A DNA stretch of 64,000 bases from Cohnella endophytica (GTDB taxonomy: Bacteria; Bacillota; Bacilli; Paenibacillales; Paenibacillaceae): the NCBI RefSeq assembly GCF_003628305.1, contig NZ_RBZM01000002.1, forward strand, positions 1 to 64,000, written 5' to 3'. This document shows positions 16,347 to 24,695 of this stretch, in pieces. The position numbers were made by a program, and so were the translations under genes. Within the stretch, counting starts at the first letter, position 1. The number at the start of each line of letters is the position of its first letter. The notes under the pieces are model-generated. The model saw only the letters and a program-made list of their open reading frames with translations. It had not been told where the DNA came from and did not search any database.

Positions 16347-17735
16347 ATGTCAAAACCAATTGTATCAGAATCGTCTGACGGAGTCGACAGTTCTGCCATG
16401 CGCGAGGGGCTCGTAACCGGATTGCTGGGTTTAACCGTCGTCCTTGTCATCATGAATACGATGATGTTTAATTTGGCGTTGCCCGACGTGTCGCGAGATT
16501 ATGGGTTATCTCCTACTTCCACCTCGTGGATCGTCACGGGGTACTCCATCGTATTCGCGATTTCATCCATCACTTTTAGCCGCTTATCGGACTTCATTCC
16601 CATTCGTAGACTTCTGCTTATCGGGATATTCAGCTTAAGCTTTGCCGCTATCGCGGGATATTTCAGCGATAGCTACCTGATGCTGTTGGTAGCGCGTATC
16701 GTGCAAGCTTCGGGAGCCGGTTCGATCCCGGCGCTGTCGTTAGTGCTTATCTCTCGCTATATTCCCGTCCAACGTCGCGGCAAAGCGATGGCGACCGTCA
16801 TGTCGGCCGTTTCCCTTGGTCTGGGGCTTGGCCCGGTCGCCGGCGGCGCCATCGTCGAATACTTGGGTTGGCATGATCTGTTCCTCGTCACGGTAATAAC
16901 GCTACTGCTCGTTCCTTTCTTCGTCATCTTTATTCCGAAAGAAAAACCTAGCCGCGGATCATTTGACGCCTTAGGCGCTCTGTTCATTGGCGTCGGAACG
17001 ACGGGTTTGCTATTGTTCCTCACGAATCATTCCTGGATCGCGTTAGCGGTCGGGTTACTGTCGATCGGGTTGTTCATCCTTCGAATCCGTACGGCTAGGG
17101 AGCCGTTCGTATTGCCTGCGTTATTTCGCAATCGTTCGTATTTGTCTCTAGGCGCCGTAGGTATCGTCGCTTACCTGTGCAGCTTCGCGACGCTGTTCCT
17201 AATGCCGCAAATCCTAGTAGGTCAATACGGACTTACGTCCATAGAGGCAGGACTCGTCATTTTCCCGGGATCTCTTCTGTCGATGCTTATCTCTCGCCAA
17301 GTCGGCAAAATCATCGACGTTAGCGGAAATGGACGGATTATTCGGTACGCTCCTTTACTCGTGCTTGCCGCCGTTGCCTTGTTCGCCTTGTTGGAGAAAT
17401 CCGGATATGTAGCGATTCTGTTCATTTACATGCTGCTAAGCGTCGGTTTTACATTCTTGACGAGCAGCATCTCCAATGAAATGTCGCGAATCCTAAAGCC
17501 TGCTCAGATCGGATCGGGCCTCGGGCTATTCCAACTGCTGCAATTTTTCAGCGGCGCGTTCGGTGTCGCGATGTCTGCCAGCGCTTTAGGCTGGCAGAAG
17601 CAGCTTTCCCTCTCGCAGGCTTATAGCAACATTTACTGGGGTTTGGCGTTCTTATCGATCTTAGCGATAGCCAGCGCTTATTCTTACCTCAAATCCCGCT
17701 CCATCGTAGTATCGCAGCAAGCGCAAGCCATGTAA
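16347..17735 (+). CDS. MFS drug efflux transporter (DHA2/EmrB-QacA type)
   Basis: 462 residues with 12-14 hydrophobic segments. The proton-motive signature of drug:H+ antiporters is visible: TSTSWIVTGYSIVFAISS (helix 2), RLSDFIPIRRLLLIG (motif A), VARIVQASGAGSIPALSLVLISRYIP and GLGLGPVAGGAIVEYLGW (motif C). It exports small toxic molecules using the proton gradient across the cytoplasmic membrane, and the substrate is unknown. The upstream palindrome suggests repression by the divergent ArsR-like protein, so the inducer is probably a pump substrate. GTGAGGG precedes the ATG. Confidence 0.9.
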   Translation: MSKPIVSESSDGVDSSAMREGLVTGLLGLTVVLVIMNTMMFNLALPDVSRDYGLSPTSTSWIVTGYSIVFAISSITFSRLSDFIPIRRLLLIGIFSLSFAAIAGYFSDSYLMLLVARIVQASGAGSIPALSLVLISRYIPVQRRGKAMATVMSAVSLGLGLGPVAGGAIVEYLGWHDLFLVTVITLLLVPFFVIFIPKEKPSRGSFDALGALFIGVGTTGLLLFLTNHSWIALAVGLLSIGLFILRIRTAREPFVLPALFRNRSYLSLGAVGIVAYLCSFATLFLMPQILVGQYGLTSIEAGLVIFPGSLLSMLISRQVGKIIDVSGNGRIIRYAPLLVLAAVALFALLEKSGYVAILFIYMLLSVGFTFLTSSISNEMSRILKPAQIGSGLGLFQLLQFFSGAFGVAMSASALGWQKQLSLSQAYSNIYWGLAFLSILAIASAYSYLKSRSIVVSQQAQAM

Positions 17736-17793
17736 TCCTGCGAGCTGAAATGCTCGGTGAGCGAACAAAAAAATTATGCCGGTCATCGGCGCA

Positions 17794-17841
17794 AAAACAG
17801 CGCCACCCGACCCCTCATCCCGAGGCGGGTGGCGCTGTTTT
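17794..17841. terminator. bidirectional terminator between MFS and GNAT genes
   Basis: A 16-bp perfect stem (AAAACAGCGCCACCCG / CGGGTGGCGCTGTTTT) with a 16-nt loop, placed between two converging genes. Confidence 0.9.
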
Positions 17842-17860
17842 CTTCATCCGTTCGGGCGAG

Positions 17861-18334
17861 CTATTCCAACGTGAGTTCCTTCACGAACAGGATCTCACCG
17901 ATTCCATCGTTAATGCCATTAATGATTCCGCATTCCTTGAACCCGACATGCCGATGCCATTGTTGAGGTTCGGCTTCATCGACCTGCGAAGAACTATACA
18001 GTCTGTTCAGGCCGCGGGAAGCGAGGTGGTTTTCCGCGAAGGCAAGCAGCTGTTTGCCGACGCCTTGGCGTTGCCGATCCCGTTCGACCCGAATTAATCC
18101 GATATACGGATACTTGGACCACAAATACTCTAACCGAATAAAACCGACGATTCGCTCGTCTTTGCGCGCGATAATGATCTCGTTGTGTTGAAGCTTCCAT
18201 AGAATCTGAGCGGAGGATAAAGCTTGATCCCATTCCGCGATATCGGAAATCTCGTTTAGCGTTGCGAATCCGACGTTGTAATCCTTGTTGCTATTTGACC
18301 CCTTAAACACTATCAATTCAGACACTACGTTCAC
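17861..18334 (-). CDS. GNAT family N-acetyltransferase
   Basis: 157 residues. Acetyl-CoA binding motif A is visible as IGLIRVERDRQRQGVGKQLLAFAENHLASRG (about 95-125, R/Q-x-x-G-x-G/A), followed by motif B YSSSQVDEAEPQQWHRHVGFKECG. It transfers an acetyl group to an unknown amine. The GTG start at 18334 lacks a strong ribosome binding site. A possible 32-codon gene ends 11 bases upstream, so translation may be coupled. Confidence 0.85.
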   Translation of the reverse strand: MNVVSELIVFKGSNSNKDYNVGFATLNEISDIAEWDQALSSAQILWKLQHNEIIIARKDERIVGFIRLEYLWSKYPYIGLIRVERDRQRQGVGKQLLAFAENHLASRGLNRLYSSSQVDEAEPQQWHRHVGFKECGIINGINDGIGEILFVKELTLE

Positions 18335-18344
18335 CCATTTCTGT

Positions 18345-18443
18345 TCACATTGCTAATTCGTTAGCCAAGTAGCTTAACACGACGACGCTATCGATGAGAA
18401 TCTTGTCGTTAGAGATTAGGAAGCGTTCGTACCGACTCTCCAT
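18345..18443 (-). CDS. possible 32-residue peptide upstream of the GNAT gene
   Basis: ATG at 18443 with a very strong GGAGGAGGG seven bases upstream, reading MESRYERFLISNDKILIDS and ending ANELAM before TGA. Its stop lies 11 bases before the GNAT start, whose own ribosome binding site is poor. It may be a genuine small protein or a leader that couples translation of the acetyltransferase. No family is recognised. Confidence 0.4.
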   Translation of the reverse strand: MESRYERFLISNDKILIDSVVVLSYLANELAM

Positions 18444-18537
18444 GCGAGTCCCTCCTCCGGTTCATGCCACCTTCCTATCTTACCTCGTTCCGGCTTGCCT
18501 ATCAACGCGAAATAGAGCCATCATGCGAATTAATGGC

Positions 18538-19392
18538 TTATCCGGCCTGGGATAATAGAACGATGCCTGCCGTAATGAGGACGGCAGCCGCGATTCTTCC
18601 GCTTGCCTGTCGTTCTCTCAGAATGAAGATGGCCATGACGGTTCCGAATACGGTTCCGATCTCGCGCATCGGCGCTAACTGCGACACGGGCATGAACTTT
18701 AGAGCGATTAAGAATAGGATATATCCTCCCGGAGCAAGTATGCCTCCAAGCAGGATCGTTCGCCAGTTCATGCTCCACTCCCGCTTTAATTGGCCTGAAC
18801 CAAGCGCCAGGTAGGTCAAAGCTATGAGATTGCCGACGTTGGATAACCAATTGAGGATTGTTGCGGGAATATAATCCAACGCGAGCCTATCGACTACTGT
18901 GTACGAGGTAATCAGTATTCCTACCGTCATGGCGAGCAGTACAGTCTTGTCTCCCCAGTTGGCTAACGTTAACCTTGTACCCTTCTCCCCGCCCATGGCG
19001 ATCCCGCCGACGATGAGCAATATTCCCAGCCACCCGATTAGGGGAAGCGCCTCTTTCAGAATAAGCACGCTCAGCAAGGGAACGAGCAGCGGACTTGTCC
19101 CTCGCATAATCGGATACACCTTGGACATATCCCCGAACACGTAAGCTTGAGCGAGTACAACCACGTACAAACCGTGCAGGAGCATGCTCAGACCGATAGT
19201 TAACCAACCTACTGGGGAAACGCCCGGAAACGAATCAGATTGGTACAGCATGATCGGGAGGAAGATAAGGATCGCCGTCCACTGGCAGAACCAGAGAAAC
19301 GCGTGTTTGTTCAAACTGCGCTTCGTAAAAAGGTTCCAGGTCGCATGGGATAATCCGGATAGTACTACGAGTAGGATCGGGACGAAGGACAA
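18538..19392 (-). CDS. EamA/DMT family transporter
   Basis: 284 residues, ten predicted membrane segments in two EamA repeats: N-terminal half LSGLSHATWNLFTKRSL through VYPIMRGTSPLLVPLLSVLIL, and C-terminal half TVGILITSYTVVDRLAL through MPVSQLAPMREIGTVFGTVMAIFILRE. Both halves carry the conserved Pro/Arg-rich loop before the fifth helix. It is a drug/metabolite transporter of unknown substrate in the cytoplasmic membrane. The start is TTG at 19392, with AAGGCGG upstream. It is 16 bases downstream of the phosphotransferase gene and probably in its operon. Confidence 0.87.
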   Translation of the reverse strand: MSFVPILLVVLSGLSHATWNLFTKRSLNKHAFLWFCQWTAILIFLPIMLYQSDSFPGVSPVGWLTIGLSMLLHGLYVVVLAQAYVFGDMSKVYPIMRGTSPLLVPLLSVLILKEALPLIGWLGILLIVGGIAMGGEKGTRLTLANWGDKTVLLAMTVGILITSYTVVDRLALDYIPATILNWLSNVGNLIALTYLALGSGQLKREWSMNWRTILLGGILAPGGYILFLIALKFMPVSQLAPMREIGTVFGTVMAIFILRERQASGRIAAAVLITAGIVLLSQAG

Positions 19393-19408
19393 TCGTTCAG
19401 CCGCCTTC

Positions 19409-20443
19409 CTAGCTAGATAAATACCGAATGCCTAAGCTTAATAGCTCATCTTTCCGGCCGTTCAGCTTTTTCAATCCTTCGTAGGCGGATAGCGTTTGTT
19501 CGCGAACGACTTCGGGTCCGTCCACGCCGTCCCAATATCGGCCAAGAAAATGCAGGAATACGTCGAGCATTCGCAATTCGACGAGTAGCGGAATCGCTTC
19601 TACCTCCTCGCGGTTAAAGCTGATTTGCTCTCCGACGCCGATAAGGAACTTTTCCAGACTGTTCGCATGTTTGTTCTCGTTCCCGCTATTATTCAATAAT
19701 CCGGAGACGATGACGGCAACTTCCATAACCCTGAGATCGCGCGTGCAAAACTCGAAGTCGAGTATCGCCGCAATTCGGTTCTCGTTAGTACCCGAAACAA
19801 GCGCATTGGAATGATTGATGTCCCCGTGAATAAGCTGATGCGGAAGCAGACGAAATCGCGGCAACGTCTCGCGGATATTCCGAATCGCTTCATGGACGGC
19901 TCCTAATGCCTCGGCGAGTTCCTCGAATTCCTCCGGCGGTTCGTTACTGAATTTTGCGACATTATCGGGCGTGCAGAGCGGGTGCGCCGAGTCCATCTCG
20001 TAATACGGAGGATACATCGGATCCCTCTTCGTCTCCACGCCTTGCAACGCCTTGCTTAATTGTCCTGTTGCGATGCCGAAGGCGTAAGCGATGCTCGCGT
20101 CGTGTTCCTCGGGACGCTTACCCTCGATATAAGAAAACAAACAAGCCAAGCGATCGGAGCCGTCAGTCAGCTTGACGACCGTACTTCCATCACGTGCCTT
20201 GGCAGGCTCGGGGACGCGAAAGCTCATCCCCCCGTCATCGTTAAGAGCCATTAATATCTCATGCTCGAAAAGAACTTTGTCGATGTCCTTGTGCGTCTCG
20301 TAAATACGAAGCACCCAACGCCGTCCGTCCGCCTCGACGAAACGAGTCGTGTTGTTCCAACCGGACAAGCCATCCGTTATCGTCCATTTCTCTTCCGCGG
20401 CGAAATAATGACTCAATATCTGCTCGAAAATCGTTAATGACAT
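19409..20443 (-). CDS. APH/CotS-type phosphotransferase
   Basis: 344 residues with the aminoglycoside-phosphotransferase (choline/homoserine kinase-like) fold. The N-lobe Lys/Glu region is within RWVLRIYETHKDIDKVLFEHEIL, the catalytic Brenner motif is LIHGDINHSNALV (about 208-220) and the metal-binding motif AAILDFEFCTRDLRVMEVA follows. Spore-coat CotS/YutH and homoserine-kinase-like enzymes share this pattern, so drug resistance should not be assumed. The ATG overlaps the TAA of the upstream GH18-like gene by one base (TAATG), indicating translational coupling. Confidence 0.85.
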   Translation of the reverse strand: MSLTIFEQILSHYFAAEEKWTITDGLSGWNNTTRFVEADGRRWVLRIYETHKDIDKVLFEHEILMALNDDGGMSFRVPEPAKARDGSTVVKLTDGSDRLACLFSYIEGKRPEEHDASIAYAFGIATGQLSKALQGVETKRDPMYPPYYEMDSAHPLCTPDNVAKFSNEPPEEFEELAEALGAVHEAIRNIRETLPRFRLLPHQLIHGDINHSNALVSGTNENRIAAILDFEFCTRDLRVMEVAVIVSGLLNNSGNENKHANSLEKFLIGVGEQISFNREEVEAIPLLVELRMLDVFLHFLGRYWDGVDGPEVVREQTLSAYEGLKKLNGRKDELLSLGIRYLSS

Positions 20444-21729
20444 TAATTGCTACTCCCTATTCTCGTCGCGGTTTTGTCGATGGCATTCGCGAAATCGTCC
20501 CCATAGAACGTCAATCTCCAGAAGGCGGCGCCCTTTAAGCCGTACCTCTTTGCGATTCCCAGCTTATCGTCGACCGAGTTCGTCGTTTCGCTCCACAAAC
20601 TAATGCCTAGCAGAAGCTTGCTCTTGGCGACTCCGGCTTTAAGCAGCATTTGGACGGCTTCCTCGACTTTGGCATTCGGCTCCGGTGTATGTCCGGACGG
20701 ACCTTGCGGTTGATAATCGTATGCCATCACGACGAGATCGTCCGCCACGGTTGCAAGCGTACGGTAATCATATCCCTTATAAGCGCCGTTCGGAGGCGGT
20801 ACGGCTAAGCTCAACTTAATGCCCGTTTCCTTCAGCTTGCTTGCGATAACGGTTGCGTAATCGTTCAGAAGCTTCTGCTGGGAAGCCGCGTCCAGATTTA
20901 AGCCTAGCCCTTCGAAGTCGAGCAACACGCCCCCGAAGCCGTTTTCTTGCGCGATCCTGACGATGTTTTCTATTGATCGGCTACGCAACGTCTCGTCGCT
21001 TAACATCGTCGTCAGCTCGTTCTTGCCGTCGACGGAGTAAACCATCAGATAAGGCTTGGCTCCTTGCGCATCGGCATCCTTCACGATCGATTCGGGCGTG
21101 ACGTCTCCGGCGGCTTCCGGCCAATAATAATCTTTGCCTTCAAGCGTAAGCTCGCCTTTCTCGTCGATTCGAGCCCATCCGAAAGCGACGGAGTCCATCG
21201 AAGCGATTCTTGAACGCTGAGCGAACGATTTGAGCGCGTAAAATGCCCTAAGATGCATCTGCGACCTCGCCGACACGATCTTAACAGTGCTCGTAGCGCC
21301 GTTCCATGAAACAGTGGCGCCGAATTGCGCACCGAAGAAGCCGAGCGGAATGAGGACTTGTTCATTCACGATGAGCGGCGCTGCCGTTAGCTTTACGGGC
21401 TTGCCGTCCACCTCGGCTACCTTCTGTCCTAATCGCAGTACGACTTCGCGGTTAGCGCCGTTTACGGATCCTTTCGCGCGAACGCTCTTCGTTTTGCTAT
21501 CCCACGATACATCGATACCCAAAGCCTGCGCCAATGAACGAAACGGTACCATCGTAAAATTGTCTTTTACGACGGGCTTAACGCCTAAGTTCAACGGAAT
21601 ATCGTCCAGAACGACTTGAATTTCCTTCGTAACGGCAGCGGCTTGCGCGGTACTTGTAACGAAGGACGGTCCTGTTGTGAGCATGGCGGACAAACCGAAG
21701 ACGGCAACTGTTTTTCCCCATTTGTTCAT
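20443..21729 (-). CDS. secreted protein with copper-amine-oxidase-N domain and GH18-like domain
   Basis: 428 residues. A signal peptide ends at about TAQAAA (30). Residues 35-150 form a copper amine oxidase N-terminal-like module (VKDNFTMVPFRSLAQALGIDVSWD; LIVNEQVLIPLGFFGAQFGATVSW), common in Paenibacillaceae surface proteins. The rest resembles a glycosyl hydrolase 18-type barrel: YLMVYSVDGKNELTTMLSD, GFGGVLLDFEGLGLNLD, LSLAVPPPN, VVMAYDYQPQGPSG, LLGISLW. In classical GH18 chitinases the motif is DxxDxDxE. Here only DFEG is visible, as in spore-cortex SleL-like hydrolases. It may act on peptidoglycan. A hairpin or palindrome overlaps its ribosome binding site. Confidence 0.85.
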   Translation of the reverse strand: MNKWGKTVAVFGLSAMLTTGPSFVTSTAQAAAVTKEIQVVLDDIPLNLGVKPVVKDNFTMVPFRSLAQALGIDVSWDSKTKSVRAKGSVNGANREVVLRLGQKVAEVDGKPVKLTAAPLIVNEQVLIPLGFFGAQFGATVSWNGATSTVKIVSARSQMHLRAFYALKSFAQRSRIASMDSVAFGWARIDEKGELTLEGKDYYWPEAAGDVTPESIVKDADAQGAKPYLMVYSVDGKNELTTMLSDETLRSRSIENIVRIAQENGFGGVLLDFEGLGLNLDAASQQKLLNDYATVIASKLKETGIKLSLAVPPPNGAYKGYDYRTLATVADDLVVMAYDYQPQGPSGHTPEPNAKVEEAVQMLLKAGVAKSKLLLGISLWSETTNSVDDKLGIAKRYGLKGAAFWRLTFYGDDFANAIDKTATRIGSSN

Positions 21730-21732
21730 ATG

Positions 21733-21769
21733 AATTCTCCTAGAATATATTTGATAGAATAGGAGAATT
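21733..21769. promoter_or_regulatory. inverted repeat overlapping ribosome binding site of the GH18-like gene
   Basis: Perfect 10-bp arms (AATTCTCCTA / TAGGAGAATT) separated by 17 bases. On the minus strand the downstream arm contains the AGGAG ribosome binding site, ending three bases before ATG, while the upstream arm overlaps a TATAAT box. It could be an operator, or an RNA hairpin hiding the ribosome binding site if transcription starts further upstream. Confidence 0.5.
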
Positions 21770-21808
21770 ATAGCAGACTGATAGACCGATAGAAACCGCC
21801 GGAAGAAC

Positions 21809-22618
21809 CTAATCGTGGAGTAACGGAGAATACATCATGAGCGCGTGATTTTCCGTAATTTCCTCTTCTCTGATCCATTCGCCGTTCAGAGCGTAAACGT
21901 CGCGATAAAGCCGATTATGCCTCGCATACCCGCCCCAGGGCTCGGACGTAATACGGTGATCCCTCTCTTTGACCTCGTAACGGTAGCGCGACGGATGATC
22001 GCATTGCCAGCTGCCGTGCAAATATTCGCCGTCCAGCCGTAGCTGCAGACGATAGGTATAAGTGGTGTCGTTCGTCACGCGCAAATCTCTGTAATTGTAA
22101 GCGCAAGTAGCGCCGCTTCCGAAGGGTTGGGTGCGGCTCGCATCCGGGAACACGTCGTAACTATGGCGATGCCGCTCCGTTACGGTAAGCTCCGTATGTA
22201 ACGTCATCCAATAGATCAGATTGGACAACTGGCACAACCCGCCTCCGACTCCCGTGCGGACCTGTCCGCAGAACAGGACCATGCCATCGACATACCCCTT
22301 GCGACGCGTGGGATTACCGATCATTCGCCAATAAGAGAGCGTCTCTCCCGGTCTTAGCACGATGCCGTCCAGACGCGGAACGGCAACGGAAAGGTTAATG
22401 ATTTTATTATGTTGCAACTGCATGTCCGTATTGGCCAGTTTACGCAATAACGGCGTTCTATGAGATGCGATTTCGTGCTTTAAAGACGCGGCTTGCCTGT
22501 TTTTGGCGAACTTTATGCGGCCGAACGTCCATTCCAAATAACGTTTTGTCGTATAGGCCCATTTTCCCGCCCGGATTCGAAGCGCGGAGCGCGATATCGG
22601 TCTGAGCTCGGGCATCAT
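21809..22618 (-). CDS. VanW family protein
   Basis: 269 residues from the ATG at 22618, chosen because it gives a four-base ATGA overlap with the upstream GNAT gene. The VanW block is clear: NLSVAVPRLDGIVLRPGETLSYWRMIGNPT, then GMVLFCGQVRTGVGGGLCQLSNLIYW, and ERHRHSYDVFPD with GATCAYNYRDLRV. VanW was first seen in vanB vancomycin-resistance clusters, but isolated copies are common in spore formers and their function is unknown. There is no other van gene nearby, so resistance is not implied. Confidence 0.9.
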   Translation of the reverse strand: MMPELRPISRSALRIRAGKWAYTTKRYLEWTFGRIKFAKNRQAASLKHEIASHRTPLLRKLANTDMQLQHNKIINLSVAVPRLDGIVLRPGETLSYWRMIGNPTRRKGYVDGMVLFCGQVRTGVGGGLCQLSNLIYWMTLHTELTVTERHRHSYDVFPDASRTQPFGSGATCAYNYRDLRVTNDTTYTYRLQLRLDGEYLHGSWQCDHPSRYRYEVKERDHRITSEPWGGYARHNRLYRDVYALNGEWIREEEITENHALMMYSPLLHD

Positions 22619-23166
22619 GGTTCGCCGGCCGCTTTCCAATCCGACTTCAGGATGCCCATCTGCACGATATCCGAGTACTTGCCGTTCTTGTATTGGCGCT
22701 CCCTTAGACGTCCTTCTTCGATAAACCCGCAGCTCAAGTAACTTCGGATCGCGCGTTCGTTAAAATCGTATACCTGCAACTCCAGACGGTTCAAGTTCAT
22801 TTCGCGGAAAGCGAACCGTATTAGCAACTTCATCGCCTCCGTTCCGTAACCCATTCCCATCTGATCTAACGACCCGATCACGATGCCTACGGTACCGACG
22901 CGATTTTTCCAATCGATGGTATCAAGATTCACTTGACCGATATACGCTTCCGTCTCCGGATCCGCGATCACGAAACCCCTGCTATCGGAGCTTCCTTCCA
23001 GCATCGCGTCCAAGAACGCTTCGGTCGACTGTTCCGGATGCGGATAGAGGAAAATATCGGACAGATGGCAAACGATCTCCGGATCGTTAACCCAGCGACG
23101 AATCCATGGCAGATCATCGTTCCGGTATTCTCTAAGCATAATTCGCTGACCTGACAATCGAGGCAT
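22615..23166 (-). CDS. GNAT family N-acetyltransferase (RimJ/RimL-like)
   Basis: 183 residues. It starts MPRLSGQRIMLREYRNDDLPWIRRWVNDPEI, the usual RimJ/L-type N-terminus, with motif A near GSLDQMGMGYGTEAMKLLIRFAF and the C-terminal VYDFNERAIRSYLSCGFIEEGRLRE. It acetylates an unknown amine, possibly a protein N-terminus. It lies six bases after the HD hydrolase gene and overlaps the vanW gene, so the three form an operon. Confidence 0.9.
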   Translation of the reverse strand: MPRLSGQRIMLREYRNDDLPWIRRWVNDPEIVCHLSDIFLYPHPEQSTEAFLDAMLEGSSDSRGFVIADPETEAYIGQVNLDTIDWKNRVGTVGIVIGSLDQMGMGYGTEAMKLLIRFAFREMNLNRLELQVYDFNERAIRSYLSCGFIEEGRLRERQYKNGKYSDIVQMGILKSDWKAAGEP

Positions 23167-23172
23167 AAGACC

Positions 23173-23805
23173 TCATTCCTCCTTAGTCGATACGGGGTCA
23201 TCCCGCAAAATACCTAAGTCGATCGATTTCTGCAAAATATCCTGAGTGAATTTCCACAGCGTTTCCGAAGCCTCGCGTACGGGCTGCAATCGCTTCAGCA
23301 CCTGCGAACGGACGATGCCGTTGTTCTTCCAGCTTACGCCACCGGTGTAGTGATTATGGATGACCGGTTGAAGTCTATCGAGGGCTGCGGCATACTTGGC
23401 TTCGGGAGTCTCTCCATCCTCGAACTCGCGCCATAACGTCATCCATTCGTCCCGTTGGTCTTCGGGCAGTATGCCGAACAAACGTTCTGCGGCCGCATTT
23501 TCCCGCTCCTCCTTATCTTGATAGCCTACCGTATCGTACGCGAACGTATCTCCGGCATCGATCTCGACCAGGTCGTGCAAGAGCAGCATCCGAATGATAC
23601 GGTGAAGATCAAGCGAAGGCTCGTTCGCGTGTTCCAGCAGCAGCACGGCCATCAACGATACATGCCAGCTATGCTCGGCAGTATTCTCGTGCCGACTCCG
23701 ATCCATGATGAACGTCTTGCGTAGCACGGTTTTGAGCTTATCGATTTCCACGAGGAAAGAAATTTGTTGCGTCAGGCGTTCGTTGCCGATCCATATGTCA
23801 GTCAT
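23173..23805 (-). CDS. HD domain hydrolase (YfbR/5'-nucleotidase-like)
   Basis: 210 residues. The metal-binding HD-domain residues are seen as His in SRHENTAEHSWHVSLMAVLLLEH and His-Asp in RMLLLHDLVEIDAGDTFAYD, with a later Asp in AALDRLQPVIHN. This is the HD_3 group that includes YfbR-type deoxynucleoside monophosphatases. The substrate is inferred only by similarity. First gene of the three-gene minus-strand operon with the GNAT and vanW genes. Confidence 0.85.
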   Translation of the reverse strand: MTDIWIGNERLTQQISFLVEIDKLKTVLRKTFIMDRSRHENTAEHSWHVSLMAVLLLEHANEPSLDLHRIIRMLLLHDLVEIDAGDTFAYDTVGYQDKEERENAAAERLFGILPEDQRDEWMTLWREFEDGETPEAKYAAALDRLQPVIHNHYTGGVSWKNNGIVRSQVLKRLQPVREASETLWKFTQDILQKSIDLGILRDDPVSTKEE

Positions 23806-24020
23806 CTTATGCGTCCCTCCGAGTTTGCGGCGATATCCACTTATTGTAACATGGACGACTTAGCAAGAATATGGAGTGCCGAACGTTGCGATTCGAAAGG
23901 GATAGTCGGATCGTTCATATTGAGTTCATATTCCCGATGCATCATGATAGAAGAAGATGAACTCTCACCAATAACAAAACAGAAGTTACAGGTATAACCG
24001 TGTACCGGGAGGTTAACACA

Positions 24021-24695
24021 ATGACTAGAATTCTAATCGTGGACGACGATCCGCATATCCGTGAACTCATTCGCGTGTTCCTGACGCAAGAAGGTTTCGA
24101 GGTCGCCGAGGCGACTAACGGGGTTCACGCGCTCGAACAGCTTGCCTTGGCGTCCGCCGATCTCGTTATCTTGGACATTATGATGCCGCGCATGGACGGC
24201 TGGGAGCTGTGTCGCGAACTTCGGGAGCATTACGAGATGCCGCTTCTTATGCTCACTGCCAAGGGGGAGACGGCGCAGAAGGTAAAGGGATTCCAACTCG
24301 GCACGGACGACTATATGGTTAAGCCGTTCGAACCCGTCGAACTCGTCGCCCGGGTCAAGGCGCTTTTGAAGCGCTACCGGATCTCGATCTCGCAGAACGT
24401 TACGGTAGGCATCATTCAATTGAATCGGCAAACCTACTCCCTTCAAGCGGGAGATCAATCGCTTACGTTGCCGCTTAAGGAGTTCGAGCTGCTATTCAAG
24501 CTATCTAGCTACACGGGGAAGACTTTTTCCCGGGAACAGCTCATCGAGCAAATCTGGGGATTCGATTACGAAGGAGACGAACGCACGGTCGACGTGCATA
24601 TCAAGCGACTTCGCGAGAGGTTTCCCGACGGTCAATACGGTTTCCGGATCACGACGATCCGCGGATTAGGTTATCGGTTGGAGGTTATCGAATGA
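24021..24695 (+). CDS. OmpR/PhoB family response regulator
   Basis: 224 residues from the ATG at 24021 with GGGAGGT upstream. Receiver domain 1-118: acidic pair in ILIVDDDPH, phospho-acceptor Asp in LVILDIMMPRMDGW (Asp52 region), Thr in MLTAKGE, Lys in DYMVKPFEP. The winged-helix domain occupies about 125-222, ending DVHIKRLRERFPD...ITTIRGLGYRLEV. It is the partner of the kinase whose start overlaps its stop by four bases. Target genes are unknown. Confidence 0.95.
   Translation: MTRILIVDDDPHIRELIRVFLTQEGFEVAEATNGVHALEQLALASADLVILDIMMPRMDGWELCRELREHYEMPLLMLTAKGETAQKVKGFQLGTDDYMVKPFEPVELVARVKALLKRYRISISQNVTVGIIQLNRQTYSLQAGDQSLTLPLKEFELLFKLSSYTGKTFSREQLIEQIWGFDYEGDERTVDVHIKRLRERFPDGQYGFRITTIRGLGYRLEVIE

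Noticed and set aside
19409..20443. Aminoglycoside resistance kinase
   Set aside because: Only the shared APH-fold motifs are visible. The fold is also used by CotS and homoserine-kinase-like proteins, and the gene is in an operon with a cell-wall-type protein.
21809..22618. VanW as evidence of a glycopeptide resistance cluster
   Set aside because: No vanH, vanA/B, vanX or linked VanR/S genes. The nearby two-component genes are separated by other operons and are of a general type.
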